64,000 nt of DNA. Source: Verrucomicrobiaceae bacterium. GTDB taxonomy: Bacteria; Verrucomicrobiota; Verrucomicrobiia; Verrucomicrobiales; Akkermansiaceae. The notes beneath the pieces are model-generated. The model did not search any database. It was not told the origin of the DNA and saw nothing but the letters and a program-made list of their open reading frames with translations. This document shows positions 10,090-20,200 of the stretch, in pieces. The position numbers were made by a program, and so were the translations under genes. Every line of letters begins with the position of its first letter. Within the stretch, counting starts at the first letter, position 1. The stretch lies in assembly GCA_027486655.1 (NCBI GenBank), contig JAIXOR010000058.1, positions 1-64,000 on the forward strand. Direction: 5' to 3'.

Positions 10090-11334
10090 ATGGATCGAAG
10101 ATCGTTTCTAACAACCGCCGGGGCGGCGATGATTCTCGCCCCCGGAAGGGGGGGCGCCGCCGCACCGGCGGGGCCCGCGCTCACTCCAGCCGATGAGATC
10201 CGTGCGCGTGTCCGCCGGGCAAGGCCTCTTCATGGCGGTCAGCTGCCTGCGGATCTCCGCGACAAACTCGGGCTCACGCATTATGACGGCCACTATCATC
10301 TCACCAACAAGCCATTTCTGATTGAAGGTGCGGAGGCGATTCACCGGCTTGGCATGAATGTGGCGAAGTTCTGGCTGCGAGAGGACGAGTTGCCCGGTTA
10401 CGCCTATAACAGCCGTCTCAAGGAGGTGCTCCATGGCGGGCGGCTCGTCGATGTGCTCAAGCACGAGGAATACCGCAAGGCTCTCGAACTGCCGTTCCGC
10501 ACGGTGATGCTGGAAGTGTTTCCGTTGGTGGGTAACAAGCAGTCGTTTTTCTCCGGCACCAACGATTTCAAGGATGAGGAAGACCAGTTTCACGAAGTGG
10601 CCTGTTATCTCCTGAAAACGTATCGGGATCGCGGCATCACCTTCATTCTCCAACACTGGGAGGGGGACTGGATGCTGCGCCGCGAGGAGGGCGGCACCTG
10701 GGGCCAGGTGCCCGCTGCGGAGGTGGACCGGCGCTGCGATGCCTTCATCCGCTGGTTGGCAGCCCGCCAACGGGGGGTCGAGCGTGCCCGCCGCGAGATC
10801 AAGGAAACGAAATGCCGCGTATTGCATGCCGCCGAGGTCAACCGCGTGTGGGATGGCATGGCGGGTCTGCCCACCCTCACCAACCGGGTGCTTCCGCATG
10901 TGGCCCTCGATCTGGTTTCCTGGTCGAGCTACGACGGCATGAAGGACGAGGTGGCCACCTGGCAGGGCATTGAAATCATCCGGCATTTCATGAGGCCCAG
11001 TCCGGTGAGCGGTGCCAGGACGGTGTATATCGGCGAGGTGGGAAAACCCGAGAAGGATGTCCCCGCGGCCGAGATCATTGATTGGTGGGATCGTGCCATG
11101 GGGGTGTTTCTTGCGATGGACATTCCCTATATCGTCCACTGGGAGTTGTATTGCAACGAACCCGCGGATGGCACCAAGGAAGACCGCCGGCCGCGCAAGG
11201 CGGAGGAGATGCGGGGGTTCTGGTACTTGCGCCCCGATGGGAGCCTGAGCCATGGAGGCGGCTACCTGGATACCTTGCTCAAGCATGCGGGTTCCAGCCT
11301 CCCCCAGGATGTGATCCGCAAACTGCGACCATGA
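10090..11334 (+). CDS. Tat-exported clan GH-A-like glycosidase candidate (paralogue 1)
   Basis: 414 residues from ATG 10090. The N-terminus MDRRSFLTTAGAAMILAPG is a twin-arginine signal. The body looks like a (beta/alpha)8 barrel with three spaced acidic positions typical of clan GH-A: FILQHWEGDW, a central AAEVNRV and YIGEVGKPEK near the expected nucleophile strand, plus aromatic strand ends (LVSWSSYD and IVHWELYCNEP). I cannot place it in a known GH family. It is followed by the xylanase gene with a 4-base ATGA overlap, so the two are translationally coupled, and it is clearly paralogous to the gene at 13220-14455. The role is inferred as extracytoplasmic glycan cleavage alongside the xylanase. 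Confidence 0.68.
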   Translation: MDRRSFLTTAGAAMILAPGRGGAAAPAGPALTPADEIRARVRRARPLHGGQLPADLRDKLGLTHYDGHYHLTNKPFLIEGAEAIHRLGMNVAKFWLREDELPGYAYNSRLKEVLHGGRLVDVLKHEEYRKALELPFRTVMLEVFPLVGNKQSFFSGTNDFKDEEDQFHEVACYLLKTYRDRGITFILQHWEGDWMLRREEGGTWGQVPAAEVDRRCDAFIRWLAARQRGVERARREIKETKCRVLHAAEVNRVWDGMAGLPTLTNRVLPHVALDLVSWSSYDGMKDEVATWQGIEIIRHFMRPSPVSGARTVYIGEVGKPEKDVPAAEIIDWWDRAMGVFLAMDIPYIVHWELYCNEPADGTKEDRRPRKAEEMRGFWYLRPDGSLSHGGGYLDTLLKHAGSSLPQDVIRKLRP

Positions 11335-13106
11335 AAGCGCTCGCGATCGTCTTTCTAACAGTCCTTCACGCTGCCTACGCCGCCACTCCCGCACCCGATG
11401 GGGGAAGTCCCGTGTTCAAGGTCTCGGCGATCGAGTCCTTCGCGTTGGACAGTCCAAGCCGGGACACGGCACGCGCGGAGCTGATGGACATCTCCTCCGG
11501 CCCGGTGATCCGCGCCTGGCGGATGGAAACGTTGCGCCAACCGGCGGAAACCTGGAAGTTCCAGCTTCGCGGGCGGTCGAGTGGCCCGGTGAAACGCGGT
11601 GACACTCTCTGGGCGCGTTTCTTTCTGCGTTCGTCCGCCAGCCGCAATGAAACAGGCGAGGGACACGCCACCTTCGTTTTCGAAAGCGCGGATGAACGCC
11701 ATGTGAAGTCGATCGATCTCACCTTCAGCGCAGGCAGCGAATGGCGTGAGTTTTGTTTTCCCTTCGAATGCCGCAGCGATCTTGCCGCGGGTGAGGCGCA
11801 GATCAGCATTCGCGCAGGCTTCCGCCCACAGGTGATCGAGGTTGGCGGGATCGAGGTTTTCAACTACGGCCCCTCCGTGCAGCCAGCGGATCTTCCGCGG
11901 ACGCAAGTGGACTATCCGGGCCGGGAGCTGGACGCCGCTTGGAGGATGGAGGCGGAGGCCCGCATCGAGAAGATCCGGAAAAACGACTTCACGCTTTGTG
12001 TCGTGGATGCAGCGGGAAAGCCCGCTCCGGGAGTGAAAATCGATGTCCGACTCCGGCGTCACGCATTCGGCTTCGGTTCTGCCGTGGATGGATCGGTTTT
12101 GTTAGGAAATGGGGCGGACTCGGAGCGGTACCGCGAGGTGATCGACCGTTCGTTTTCCCGCGTTGTGTTTGAGAACGAGCTCAAGTGGCAGTCATGGGAG
12201 TCTGCGTCCGATGGGCGGCGGGCGCTCAGCATGGAAGCCATCGAGTGGTTCCGGAAGCGCGGCATCGCCATGCGCGGCCACGTCCTCTTGTGGCCGAGTT
12301 GGCAGTACTTGCCGGAATCCATGCGCCGGCTTCGTGGCAACCCCGTGGAGCTGCGCCGCCTCGCCCTCGAAAGAGTGCACGGCATGGTCTCGCTCACCCG
12401 GGGACGCTTCCATGACTGGGATGTCGTCAATGAACCGTACGCTCATCATGATCTGATGGATGTGCTGGGAGGGGGTGCCATGGCGGATTGGTTTCAAGCG
12501 GCCCACGAGGCGGATCCCGAGGTGAGATTGTTTCTCAACGACTACGCTGGTCTGGCGGCCGGTGGGATGAACACGCGCCACAAGGACCACTTCGAGAAAA
12601 CCGTGCGCGATCTCCAAGAACGGTACGCGCCCATCCACGGCATCGGCCTGCAATGCCATTTCGGATGGTCTGTCACGCCGCCGGAAGCAGCGCTTGCCGA
12701 ACTCGACCGATGGGGAAAGCTCGGTCTTGAGGTTCAGTTGACCGAGTTTGACATCGACATCACCGACGAGGAACTCCAGGCCGATTACACGCGCGATCTT
12801 CTCACACTTGCCTTCAGCCATCCCTCGGTGACCGCCATCATGACCTGGGGATTTTGGGAAGGCCGTCACTGGAGGCCGGACGCGGCGCTGTGGAGAAAGG
12901 ATTGGTCGCTCAAACCCAACGGGAAGGTGTGGCTGGACCTCACCACCCGGCGCTGGTGGACTCAGGCTGCCGGAGTGACCGACGCGAAGGGCGGATTCCA
13001 TCTAAGGGGTTTTCCCGGCGATTACGAAGTGCGGATCGGCAGCGGCCCGAGCGAATCCGTTCGTCTGGATGCCAACCGCTCATCGATCACGTTCACCCGT
13101 CCGTGA
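11331..13106 (+). CDS. secreted GH10 endo-beta-1,4-xylanase
   Basis: 591 residues. The first 17 are a Sec signal peptide (MKALAIVFLTVLHAAYA). Residues 30-185 or so are a beta-sandwich, probably carbohydrate-binding (FQLRGRSSGPVKRGDTLWAR). Residues 215-530 are a GH10 barrel, with acid/base Glu368 in WDVVNEPY and nucleophile Glu472 in VQLTEFDIDI; HAFGFGSAV and ENELKWQSWE are further family signatures. A short tail resembles a beta-sandwich. GH10 enzymes cleave internal xylan linkages, some also mixed glucans. The start overlaps the preceding stop (ATGA) and closes the plus-strand operon, so extracellular cleavage would feed the symporter and GH130 enzyme. Confidence 0.93.
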   Translation: MKALAIVFLTVLHAAYAATPAPDGGSPVFKVSAIESFALDSPSRDTARAELMDISSGPVIRAWRMETLRQPAETWKFQLRGRSSGPVKRGDTLWARFFLRSSASRNETGEGHATFVFESADERHVKSIDLTFSAGSEWREFCFPFECRSDLAAGEAQISIRAGFRPQVIEVGGIEVFNYGPSVQPADLPRTQVDYPGRELDAAWRMEAEARIEKIRKNDFTLCVVDAAGKPAPGVKIDVRLRRHAFGFGSAVDGSVLLGNGADSERYREVIDRSFSRVVFENELKWQSWESASDGRRALSMEAIEWFRKRGIAMRGHVLLWPSWQYLPESMRRLRGNPVELRRLALERVHGMVSLTRGRFHDWDVVNEPYAHHDLMDVLGGGAMADWFQAAHEADPEVRLFLNDYAGLAAGGMNTRHKDHFEKTVRDLQERYAPIHGIGLQCHFGWSVTPPEAALAELDRWGKLGLEVQLTEFDIDITDEELQADYTRDLLTLAFSHPSVTAIMTWGFWEGRHWRPDAALWRKDWSLKPNGKVWLDLTTRRWWTQAAGVTDAKGGFHLRGFPGDYEVRIGSGPSESVRLDANRSSITFTRP

Positions 13107-13138
13107 AACGCTTGCCTTATACCGGCTTCATGTTTTGA

Positions 13139-13172
13139 GCGGCCTCCTGCTCGTCACGGAACACAAGGCCGC
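13139..13172. terminator. weak hairpin between convergent xylanase and Tat-protein genes
   Basis: GCGGCCT (13139-13145) pairs with AGGCCGC (13166-13172) across a 20-base loop in the 113-base gap between two convergent genes. There is no T tract on either side, so it is at best a weak or factor-dependent terminator. Confidence 0.25.
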
Positions 13173-13219
13173 CCGCATGGGCAATCAAGAGGTGGGGAGG
13201 GAACTGACGGGTTGGAGCT

Positions 13220-14455
13220 TCAGCGTCCGGGCAGCTTTGCGCCGGCGTGCTTGAGCAGGGAGTCGAGGTACCGCGCTCCCCAGCCGAGCGAGCCATCCGG
13301 GCGCACATACCAGAATCCCTTGAGCTCTTCCGCCTTGCGGACACGGCGATCGGACTTCGTGCCATCGAGCGGTTCGTTGCAATTGAGTTCCCAATGGACG
13401 ATCCATGGGACATCAAGCTCGAAGAACACCGCCATCGAACGATCCCAAAGGTCCACGACGCCGGCTTCCGACTTGCCCTTGAGGTTCTCTGGCTCGCCGA
13501 TCTCTCCGATGAAGACGCGTTTGCCTCCCAGGGCCGGGCTGGGCCGCATGTGGTGCCGCAGCATTTCGATGCCTTGCCACAACTTCACCGGATCATCGAT
13601 CGCGTCGTAACAGGACCATGAGACCAGATCGACGGCGACCTGCGGCAGCACCCGCGTCATCACGGTGGCGATGCCCTTGGTGGCGTCGATCACGCGGTTG
13701 ACCTCCGCACAATGCAGCACGCGGCAGGTTGCGGAGGGATGCTCGCGCCGCGCCCGTTCCACACCTCGCTGGCGCGCGGCGAGGAATGCGGCAAAGAGGC
13801 TGGCACGCCGTCCCACTTCCTTGTCCGGGGTTTGCTCCCAGGTGTTGCGGTCGTTGTGGCGGAACAACCAGTCGCCCTCCCAGTTCTGGAGGATGAAAGT
13901 GACGTCGCGTTTCTGATAGATGCTCAGCAGGTGGGAGGCGACGAGATGAAATTGTTCCTCCTCGTTGCGGTAATCGCTTTCGGTATCGAAGAAGTTGGTT
14001 TTGGAACCGGTGAGGGGGAAGATTTCCAGCAGAATGGTTGAGAATGGTTGTGCGAGGGCCTCCTGGAAGTAGCGATGCTTCAGCTTGTCCAAGAGGGTGC
14101 CGTCGAGCGGGATGCCCCAGTCGCTTTGATAGCGGTATCCGGGCAGATCGTCCTCGTGCAGCCAGAACTTGGCCACGCCCATGCCGAGTTCCTTCATTTT
14201 GCGTGCGCCTTCGACCAGGATGGGTTGGTCGGTGAAATGGTATCGTCCGTCGTAGTGTGTGGCTCCGAAACGCTTTGCGAAATCCGCAGGAATCGCTCCA
14301 CCGCGGGATGGACGTGCGGCGAGCACTCGGCGCTGGATTTCCGCAGCGGGCGTAAGCCGCAAGTTGTCCGCCACGGCGGTGGAGGCAAGGGATGAAGGCG
14401 TGAGGGAAGAGGCAAGACCCGCCCCGGTCCGGCGGATGAAATCGCGGCGTTTCAT
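13220..14455 (-). CDS. Tat-exported clan GH-A-like glycosidase candidate (paralogue 2)
   Basis: 411 residues. The start at 14455 gives a twin-arginine signal peptide (MKRRDFIRRTGAGLASS). It matches paralogue 1 (10090-11334) along its whole length: AEIQRRVLAARP, THYDGRYHFTDQPILVEGA, FILQNWEGDW, GFWYVRPDGSL. Candidate catalytic acids are Glu193 (NWEGDW), Glu251 (CAEVNRV) and Glu318 (FIGEIGEPE); the last fits the clan GH-A nucleophile position. The family is not recognised. It converges on the xylanase gene and is the last of the minus-strand series; the 259-base upstream gap carries the weakest copy of the shared operator-like sequence. Two copies flanking one xylanase suggest different specificity or regulation of one enzyme type. 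Confidence 0.68.
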   Translation of the reverse strand: MKRRDFIRRTGAGLASSLTPSSLASTAVADNLRLTPAAEIQRRVLAARPSRGGAIPADFAKRFGATHYDGRYHFTDQPILVEGARKMKELGMGVAKFWLHEDDLPGYRYQSDWGIPLDGTLLDKLKHRYFQEALAQPFSTILLEIFPLTGSKTNFFDTESDYRNEEEQFHLVASHLLSIYQKRDVTFILQNWEGDWLFRHNDRNTWEQTPDKEVGRRASLFAAFLAARQRGVERARREHPSATCRVLHCAEVNRVIDATKGIATVMTRVLPQVAVDLVSWSCYDAIDDPVKLWQGIEMLRHHMRPSPALGGKRVFIGEIGEPENLKGKSEAGVVDLWDRSMAVFFELDVPWIVHWELNCNEPLDGTKSDRRVRKAEELKGFWYVRPDGSLGWGARYLDSLLKHAGAKLPGR

Positions 14456-14541
14456 GAAGGTGTGGGCAATGGGTTGGACAACTGGAATAGCCTTAGATTC
14501 GCCCGATCTCTCCCTGCGGGAAAAGCGCGGGCGGCTGACGA

Positions 14542-14562
14542 CGCATTTCCGATTCGTGACAT
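14542..14562 (-). promoter_or_regulatory. putative operator, site E (weakest copy)
   Basis: The minus strand reads TGTCACGAATCGGAAAT, about 90 bases upstream of the paralogue 2 start. It keeps GTC.C.AATC..AA of the better sites at 7326, 28711, 27901 and 17261, with the same orientation relative to the downstream gene. The match is imperfect. Confidence 0.3.
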
Positions 14563-14649
14563 CATCGCCCCAAGGGCAGCCATGCCCCTGGATCATGGAT
14601 TGAAAATCGGAACATGAGCGAATTGGCCGGTCTGGATGCGGGGGCGGTT

Positions 14650-14676
14650 CGGCTCCCAGGCCTCGCGCCGGAGCCG
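14650..14676 (-). terminator. possible terminator hairpin after PEP-CTERM gene
   Basis: CGGCTCC (14650-14656) and GGAGCCG (14670-14676) form a perfect 7-bp stem with a 13-base loop, just past the stop codon of the minus-strand gene at 14715. No T tract follows, so efficiency is doubtful. Confidence 0.35.
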
Positions 14677-14714
14677 CCCTCTGCATGGTTCCGCAAATTC
14701 ATTGCGGAGAACTC

Positions 14715-17192
14715 TCAGCGGCGGCGGCGCAGAAGTGCGAGCAGACCGATGCCTCCAAGAAGCGCCGCGGCGGGTTCCGGAACGGCGGTGATGGTCACGA
14801 ACCGTGTTCCTGTGCCGCCGTTGGAGCCTGCGGAGAGATCGTCGTAGTTGATGCGCCAGAGGCCGCCTCCAAAGGTGTATTCCGTATCGTCGCTGTAGCC
14901 GGTGAAGGTGCCGGAAAGCGCTCCTGCTCCGTAGCCGAAAAGGGTGAACTTGTCGCCGAGCGTGAAGGTGCCCAGTGCGTTCCAACTGACGGTGGAGCCG
15001 GTGAGGTCGAGGGTGCCGCCGACGTTGACCAGATCGGCGGCAATGGAACCACCACTGAACTCATAGGCAAAGGTGCCTTCGAGATCGAGATTGCCGGTAA
15101 TGGCGAAAGTGCCGGGCGAGTTCCCCGGTGCGAAGGTGCCTGCGGAAGTGATGGTGACGTTTCCACCGAAGGAAGTGACTCCGCCCAGACTGCCGTTGTT
15201 GACGGTGAGGGTGCCGGTGTAGGTGCTTGATGCGCCGTTGATGATCAGCGCTCCAGGTCCCGTCTTCGAGAGGGGCGAGGATCCTGTTAGGGCGGTATTG
15301 CTGCCGAGGGTGACCGAACGCGTGGCATCCGCGTGGATGGTGGAGGAAGCCGTGGTGGAAACGGTGATCCTTCCGCCGGCAGTGGTGTTGACGCCATCGA
15401 TGGTCAGCGAGGTGGAGGCCTTGTTGCGGAGTGTGCCGCCGGCGAGGGCGAGCGTGCGTGCCGAGTCCGCAGTGAATGCACCGGTGCCGGCTAAGATGTC
15501 CGTGGCCATGAGGGTGCCTCCGTTGAGCTGATAGGTGGGCAGCAGCCTGGGGGTGGAGCCGCCCGCGGCGTCCTTGCCGAGGTTGAGGGTGCCCACGGTG
15601 ACCGATCCGCCGCCTTGGGTAAGGATGGAGGTGAGGGTGGGTGAACCCGTTCCGGTTTTCTCTGCCAGCAGGATGGTGGAGGCGGTGAGCGATCCGGACG
15701 GGATGTTGAGGCTGCTGCTGTCCGCGTTGTTCGCGCCGGCGATGTGGCGGCCGATGATCAAGTCGGTGACGAGTGCGTCGAGCGAGCCTCCGGTGAGGTT
15801 CACGACGCCTTGGCCGCTGCGGGTTCCCGAACTGGTTTCACCGATCTTCCAAGTGGTGGCGGCGGAGATTCCATCGGTGCCACGGAGCTTGAGGGATGGA
15901 GTGGTGAGTCCACTCTGATAGGAGATCAATCCGGAGCCATTGAAGCCGCCGATGTTGAAGGTGGCGGTGTTGAAAGTGTTGGTCGTGCCGAGACCGAGGC
16001 GTCCTTCGTGGCCGGTGCCCTGGCTGGTGCCGGAGGCACCACCTACGGTGACGATGGCGGCGGTGACTGTGTTGGAGCCGGCCTTGGCGAGGTTGAGGGT
16101 ATTGATGGATGCGGTGGCCGCGGTGATGGGCTGGATGACGAAGTTCTTCGTGCTCTGGTTGAAGGTGAAGTCCGAGAGTCCGGATAGATCGAGCAACGTG
16201 GCGTTGTTGCCGTTCACCGTGAAGTTCGCGTTGTTGGTGACGGTGAGCGCGCCGCCTGTGCCAGTGATGGTGCTGGTGCCGCCGCTCAGTGGTGTGAGTG
16301 CAGCGACCGATTGGCTGGTGTTGGTGAGATCGAGCGTGCTTGCGCTGACGAACTGGACGGTGGTGGTGGTGGGCAACCGGTTGGAGCCGCCGGAGAGGCG
16401 GAGCGTGCCGCCGTCGAGTTTGGTGGCGAGCGCGTAGGTGTTGGCACCGGTGAGGGTGACGATGCCGGCGTCGTTCTTGCGGAAGTTGGCGGTGCCGGAG
16501 ATGATGCCGGCGAGGGTCATGTTGGCCCCGGATTTGTTTTTCACCCAGAAATCACCGGTTCCGGTGGTGATGAGGTTGCGTCCCGCGTTGAGGGTGAATG
16601 CCCCGGCGGAGGCCTCGTTGTAGAGCCCGGTGGCGGAGGTTGAGGTGGCGATCTCGATGTCGTTGGCGGCGTCGCCGAGGTTGGCGTCCTTGTTGATGAC
16701 AAGAAAGCTGCCGGCAGTGGTGCCGGTGAGCTTGATGTTTCCCGAGAAGGTGTTGGTGCCGTAAATGCGGATATAGCCTGCGCCGGTTTTTTCAAATCCG
16801 TTGCTGCCCTGGAGTTCGGAGTTGATGGTGAGCCAGCGGCTCTCGGTGAAGTTCGCGTTGGTCGAGATGACGGGCTTGGCCGCGCTGTTGTCGAGAACGA
16901 GCACGCCTCCGTTCAGGGTGAGGCCGGCGGGGCTGGCGTCCGTGGTGTCCGTGCCGAGGATCTGGCCAACCGTGAAGGTGCCGTCCACCGTGAGAGTCTG
17001 GCCGGTCCAGTTTTGGTTGAAGGTGGCGATCTGGCCCGCGCCATTGGGAACGGATGCGCCGGACCATTTGGTGGTGTCCGACCAGTTCCCGTCCGTGGCG
17101 GTGGACCAGGAGTCGCTGGCGGCGCGGGCTGTTAGAGAAACGGCGGCGGGCAGGCAGACGAGCGCGAAGATGGAACGGAGTCTGGGTTTCAT
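14715..17192 (-). CDS. PEP-CTERM protein with autotransporter-associated beta-strand repeats
   Basis: 825 residues. A Sec signal (MKPRLRSIFALVCLPAAVSLTARA) is followed by a region starting SDSWSTATDGNWSDTTKWSG, the opening usual for such proteins. About 700 residues of beta-strand repeats follow (FEKTGAGYIRIYGTNTFSG, ILTQGGGSVTVGTLNLG, LSKTGPGALIINGASSTYTG). The C-terminus AVPEPAAALLGGIGLLALLRRRR is a PEP-CTERM sorting signal: PEP motif, hydrophobic segment, basic tail. In this system an exosortase processes the tail and the protein is displayed or released, often linked to exopolysaccharide. No exosortase gene is in the window. The passenger resembles those at 24684-27770 and in the 3' half of the lyase. 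Operator-like site D lies about 80 bases upstream. Confidence 0.85.
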   Translation of the reverse strand: MKPRLRSIFALVCLPAAVSLTARAASDSWSTATDGNWSDTTKWSGASVPNGAGQIATFNQNWTGQTLTVDGTFTVGQILGTDTTDASPAGLTLNGGVLVLDNSAAKPVISTNANFTESRWLTINSELQGSNGFEKTGAGYIRIYGTNTFSGNIKLTGTTAGSFLVINKDANLGDAANDIEIATSTSATGLYNEASAGAFTLNAGRNLITTGTGDFWVKNKSGANMTLAGIISGTANFRKNDAGIVTLTGANTYALATKLDGGTLRLSGGSNRLPTTTTVQFVSASTLDLTNTSQSVAALTPLSGGTSTITGTGGALTVTNNANFTVNGNNATLLDLSGLSDFTFNQSTKNFVIQPITAATASINTLNLAKAGSNTVTAAIVTVGGASGTSQGTGHEGRLGLGTTNTFNTATFNIGGFNGSGLISYQSGLTTPSLKLRGTDGISAATTWKIGETSSGTRSGQGVVNLTGGSLDALVTDLIIGRHIAGANNADSSSLNIPSGSLTASTILLAEKTGTGSPTLTSILTQGGGSVTVGTLNLGKDAAGGSTPRLLPTYQLNGGTLMATDILAGTGAFTADSARTLALAGGTLRNKASTSLTIDGVNTTAGGRITVSTTASSTIHADATRSVTLGSNTALTGSSPLSKTGPGALIINGASSTYTGTLTVNNGSLGGVTSFGGNVTITSAGTFAPGNSPGTFAITGNLDLEGTFAYEFSGGSIAADLVNVGGTLDLTGSTVSWNALGTFTLGDKFTLFGYGAGALSGTFTGYSDDTEYTFGGGLWRINYDDLSAGSNGGTGTRFVTITAVPEPAAALLGGIGLLALLRRRR

Positions 17193-17260
17193 GGACGGAA
17201 GGCGAGGGTTTGATGCAGCGAAAGCGATGGCCCGCCGCGGTGCAATGGATGACGGGCGAC

Positions 17261-17283
17261 GGGATATTCTCGTTTTGGGACAA
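17261..17283 (-). promoter_or_regulatory. putative operator, site D
   Basis: The minus strand reads TTGTCCCAAAACGAGAATAT, between the lyase stop (17293) and the PEP-CTERM gene start (17192). It keeps GTCYCAAA and the A/T-rich 3' flank of sites A-C in the same orientation, which suggests this gene has its own promoter. Confidence 0.42.
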
Positions 17284-17292
17284 GCTGGCCGC

Positions 17293-20200
17293 TCACGGCT
17301 GGCTGGCGGCGAGACGGAGGAAGCGCGCTGCGTGGGATGCCTGCGGCAGGGTCACCGTCACGCGGTCCACGCCTTGGGCGAGGGCATCCGTTTCCTCGCG
17401 GATCGATGTTCCGTCGAGACCGTGGGCAAGCGGCAGCCAGGGGCCGGATGGATCCGTGGCGGCTTCGATCTGAAATGCGAGGGAGCGCGCTGCGGCGCTG
17501 CGGCGGAAGATGAAGCGGAGCGTCCCTGCCTCCGTGGAGAGGGATGGCAGCCATGAGGTGCCGGTGCTGCGTGTGGGATCCGAGCCGAGCAGGAACTCGA
17601 TGCCATTCGGGATGCCATCCGCATCCGGATCCGCCTGGAAGCCGGTGGTGGCCGTGGCGGTGATGCCGGGAAACGCGGCCTCGATCCACGATTGGAACGC
17701 GCTGCCGGGGACTCTCAGCTGACCGCTGCCAAGGATGCGTCCATTGCTGTTAGACTCCTGATAGATTCCGGGAGGCATGGACACTCCTTCCAGGACGAGG
17801 CCGGCGATTTCATCGGTCCCGGAGAAGTCGAGACGAAGCGAGGCACCCGATTGGATGGAAACCATGGCTTTATCCGCCAGGGAGGCGCTTGTGAAACGAA
17901 GCACTCCCGCATGCACCCGGGTATCTCCGGTGTAGCTGCGGCTGCCGGTGACGGAGAGGGTTCCCGGCAGTGTCTTGGTAAGGGAGCCCGGACCGGAAAC
18001 CGGTCCTGTGATTTCGTGATTTCCAACACAGCCGAGGTTTGCTCCGCCAGCGCCGATGCGCAGGCCCCTGCGATGATGGAGGGAGATGGGCACAGTGGTT
18101 CCGGCAGTGGCGCTGAAAACCGTGCCGCTGCCTCCTCCTCCGATCAGCGAGACGGCGGGAGCGGAGCCTTCGGCATCGTGGCCCGGGTTGAGAACGAGGG
18201 CTCCCTGGACGGCCACGGTGAGGCCCAGAACGGGTGGGACGGAGACCTGACTGCCGCCTGTCAGAGTGATGGTGGCGCGGGGGGGCACCGTGTATCCGGA
18301 TCCCGGGTGGGTGAGAGTGACGGAAGTGAGTTTGCCTCCGGTGAGGATACCTGTGGCGGTGGCCTGAATGCCTCCGGGAAGATCCGGGGCGGTGAAGGAA
18401 ATGGTGGCCGCGGTATGGTTGGAGTTTCCCTGCTGGAGGATGGAGAGTGTGGCGATGCCTCCGTGCGTCTGGATGGATTCACCGGAGACGCCTGTTAGAT
18501 CAAGGGTGGGAAATGTCGTGTGGCCGGAACCCGCGGAAACGAGGCCGAACTCACCCTGCCATCCGCGGTTGAGAACCAAGGTTCCTCCATCGATGGTCAG
18601 TGCCTCCGGCATGACCGAGGCGGGTGGTGCTCCCGCTGCGGCGTCCGAAGTGATTTCGAGCGAGCCGGCGAGGATTTCCATGGACCCCGAGAAGGTGGAT
18701 CCAGCGCTGTGTGAGATCAGGCGGCCGGGGCCGGTCTTGCGCAGTGTGCCGGAGCCCGCGAGGCGGGCGGTGGGCTCGATCACCGTGGTCCGATCATGGG
18801 GGACGAGCAAGGTGGCGGAGGCGGCCACATCGAGGATCAGCGTTCCGTTTTGAGGTTTTCCGGCGATCCTTAGGGTGCTTGAGGAAGGATGTGTGGTGAG
18901 CAGGCCTCCGTGGAAGCGGAGAGTTCGCTCCGAAGCGGCCGCCGCCCTGCCTGCGGCTCCGGCCGTGATCGACGCGCACTCCAAGGTGGAGCCCGGCTGC
19001 ATCTGATAGAGGCAGGAGAGTGTGGGTGCGTTCTGGCCGCTGGTGCTGCCGAACACCAGTGCAGGGGTGCGGATGATGCCGCCCTGCTGTTGGATGGTCG
19101 CCTGGATCGCACCGGAGGCGGTGGCTTCCGCCGTGCCGAGAGTGATCTGGTTGGCGTCCAGCACTCCGCCGTCCGGGCCGAGAGTCAGGGTGGCGGTGCT
19201 GGGGCGGGAGTTGGCGGTGGCCCGGCCGATTTCCAGCAGATCGACGAGTGCGTCCACCGAGCCACCGGTGAAATCGGCGGTGGCGGTGTTGTCTCCGCTT
19301 CCGCCCCATTGTTCGCCGAGTTGGAGTTTGGAGATCCGGGACGTGCCGTTGGAGGCTCGGAGGAGGGTGGTGGCGTTGCCTGTGATTCCGCTGCGATGGC
19401 GGAGTATCCCGCTGGTGCGTGCGGAGCGGCCGATGGCGATCTCGTCAGCGCGAATGACATTGCTGAGACCGAGTTCCAGAGTGCCGGAGTGGGCTCCTCC
19501 GCCAGCCATACCGCCGATGTGGAGTCGCTTGGCGGTGAGGCTTGCGGCATCTCCGAGGCGCAGGGTCGAAGAGGCGCTCTGCGTGTTGTAGGTTTTCGGT
19601 TGGATGGAGAGATCGGACGTGGATTGGAAAACGAATGATTCCAGTGTGGAGAGGTCGAGGAGGCATGAGTTGGCTGAAACGGGGCCGATGTTGGAGGTGG
19701 TGGGTCCGAGAGTGATGGCGGAAGGCGCGAGAAGCAGAAGCGAACCATCGCAAATGGTCGCCTGGAGGGCGGACTGGTGGGTGGCATTCACGAGGTCCAG
19801 CCCGGTGATCGACTGCTGGTTTCCGCCGAGGTCCCAGGATGCGGAGCCTGTGAAGTTCACGGTCGAGTTGGTGGGGATGCGGTGGTCGAGTCCGGGTTCG
19901 AAGACCAGGCTGCCGGCTGCGAGCCTCCAGGGGCCGGTAAGGGTGTGAGGTGTGACTCCACCGATGCCGAGGGCGGAGGAGCCGGACTTGGTGAGGGTTC
20001 CTCCGCCACTGAGTGGACCTGCGAAAATGAAGGATGCGTCACCGTTTCCACTGAACTCCGTGTCCGCCGCAAGTTCCACCGGCACACCGATGACGTAGGA
20101 GAAACCCGCGCCGGAAGTGGCGTCCAAGCGCACGCGGGCCGGGCCGCCGGATGGAGGGGCGACCAGCCGCAGGGGAGACCCGGTGAGAGTGAAGGTGCCG

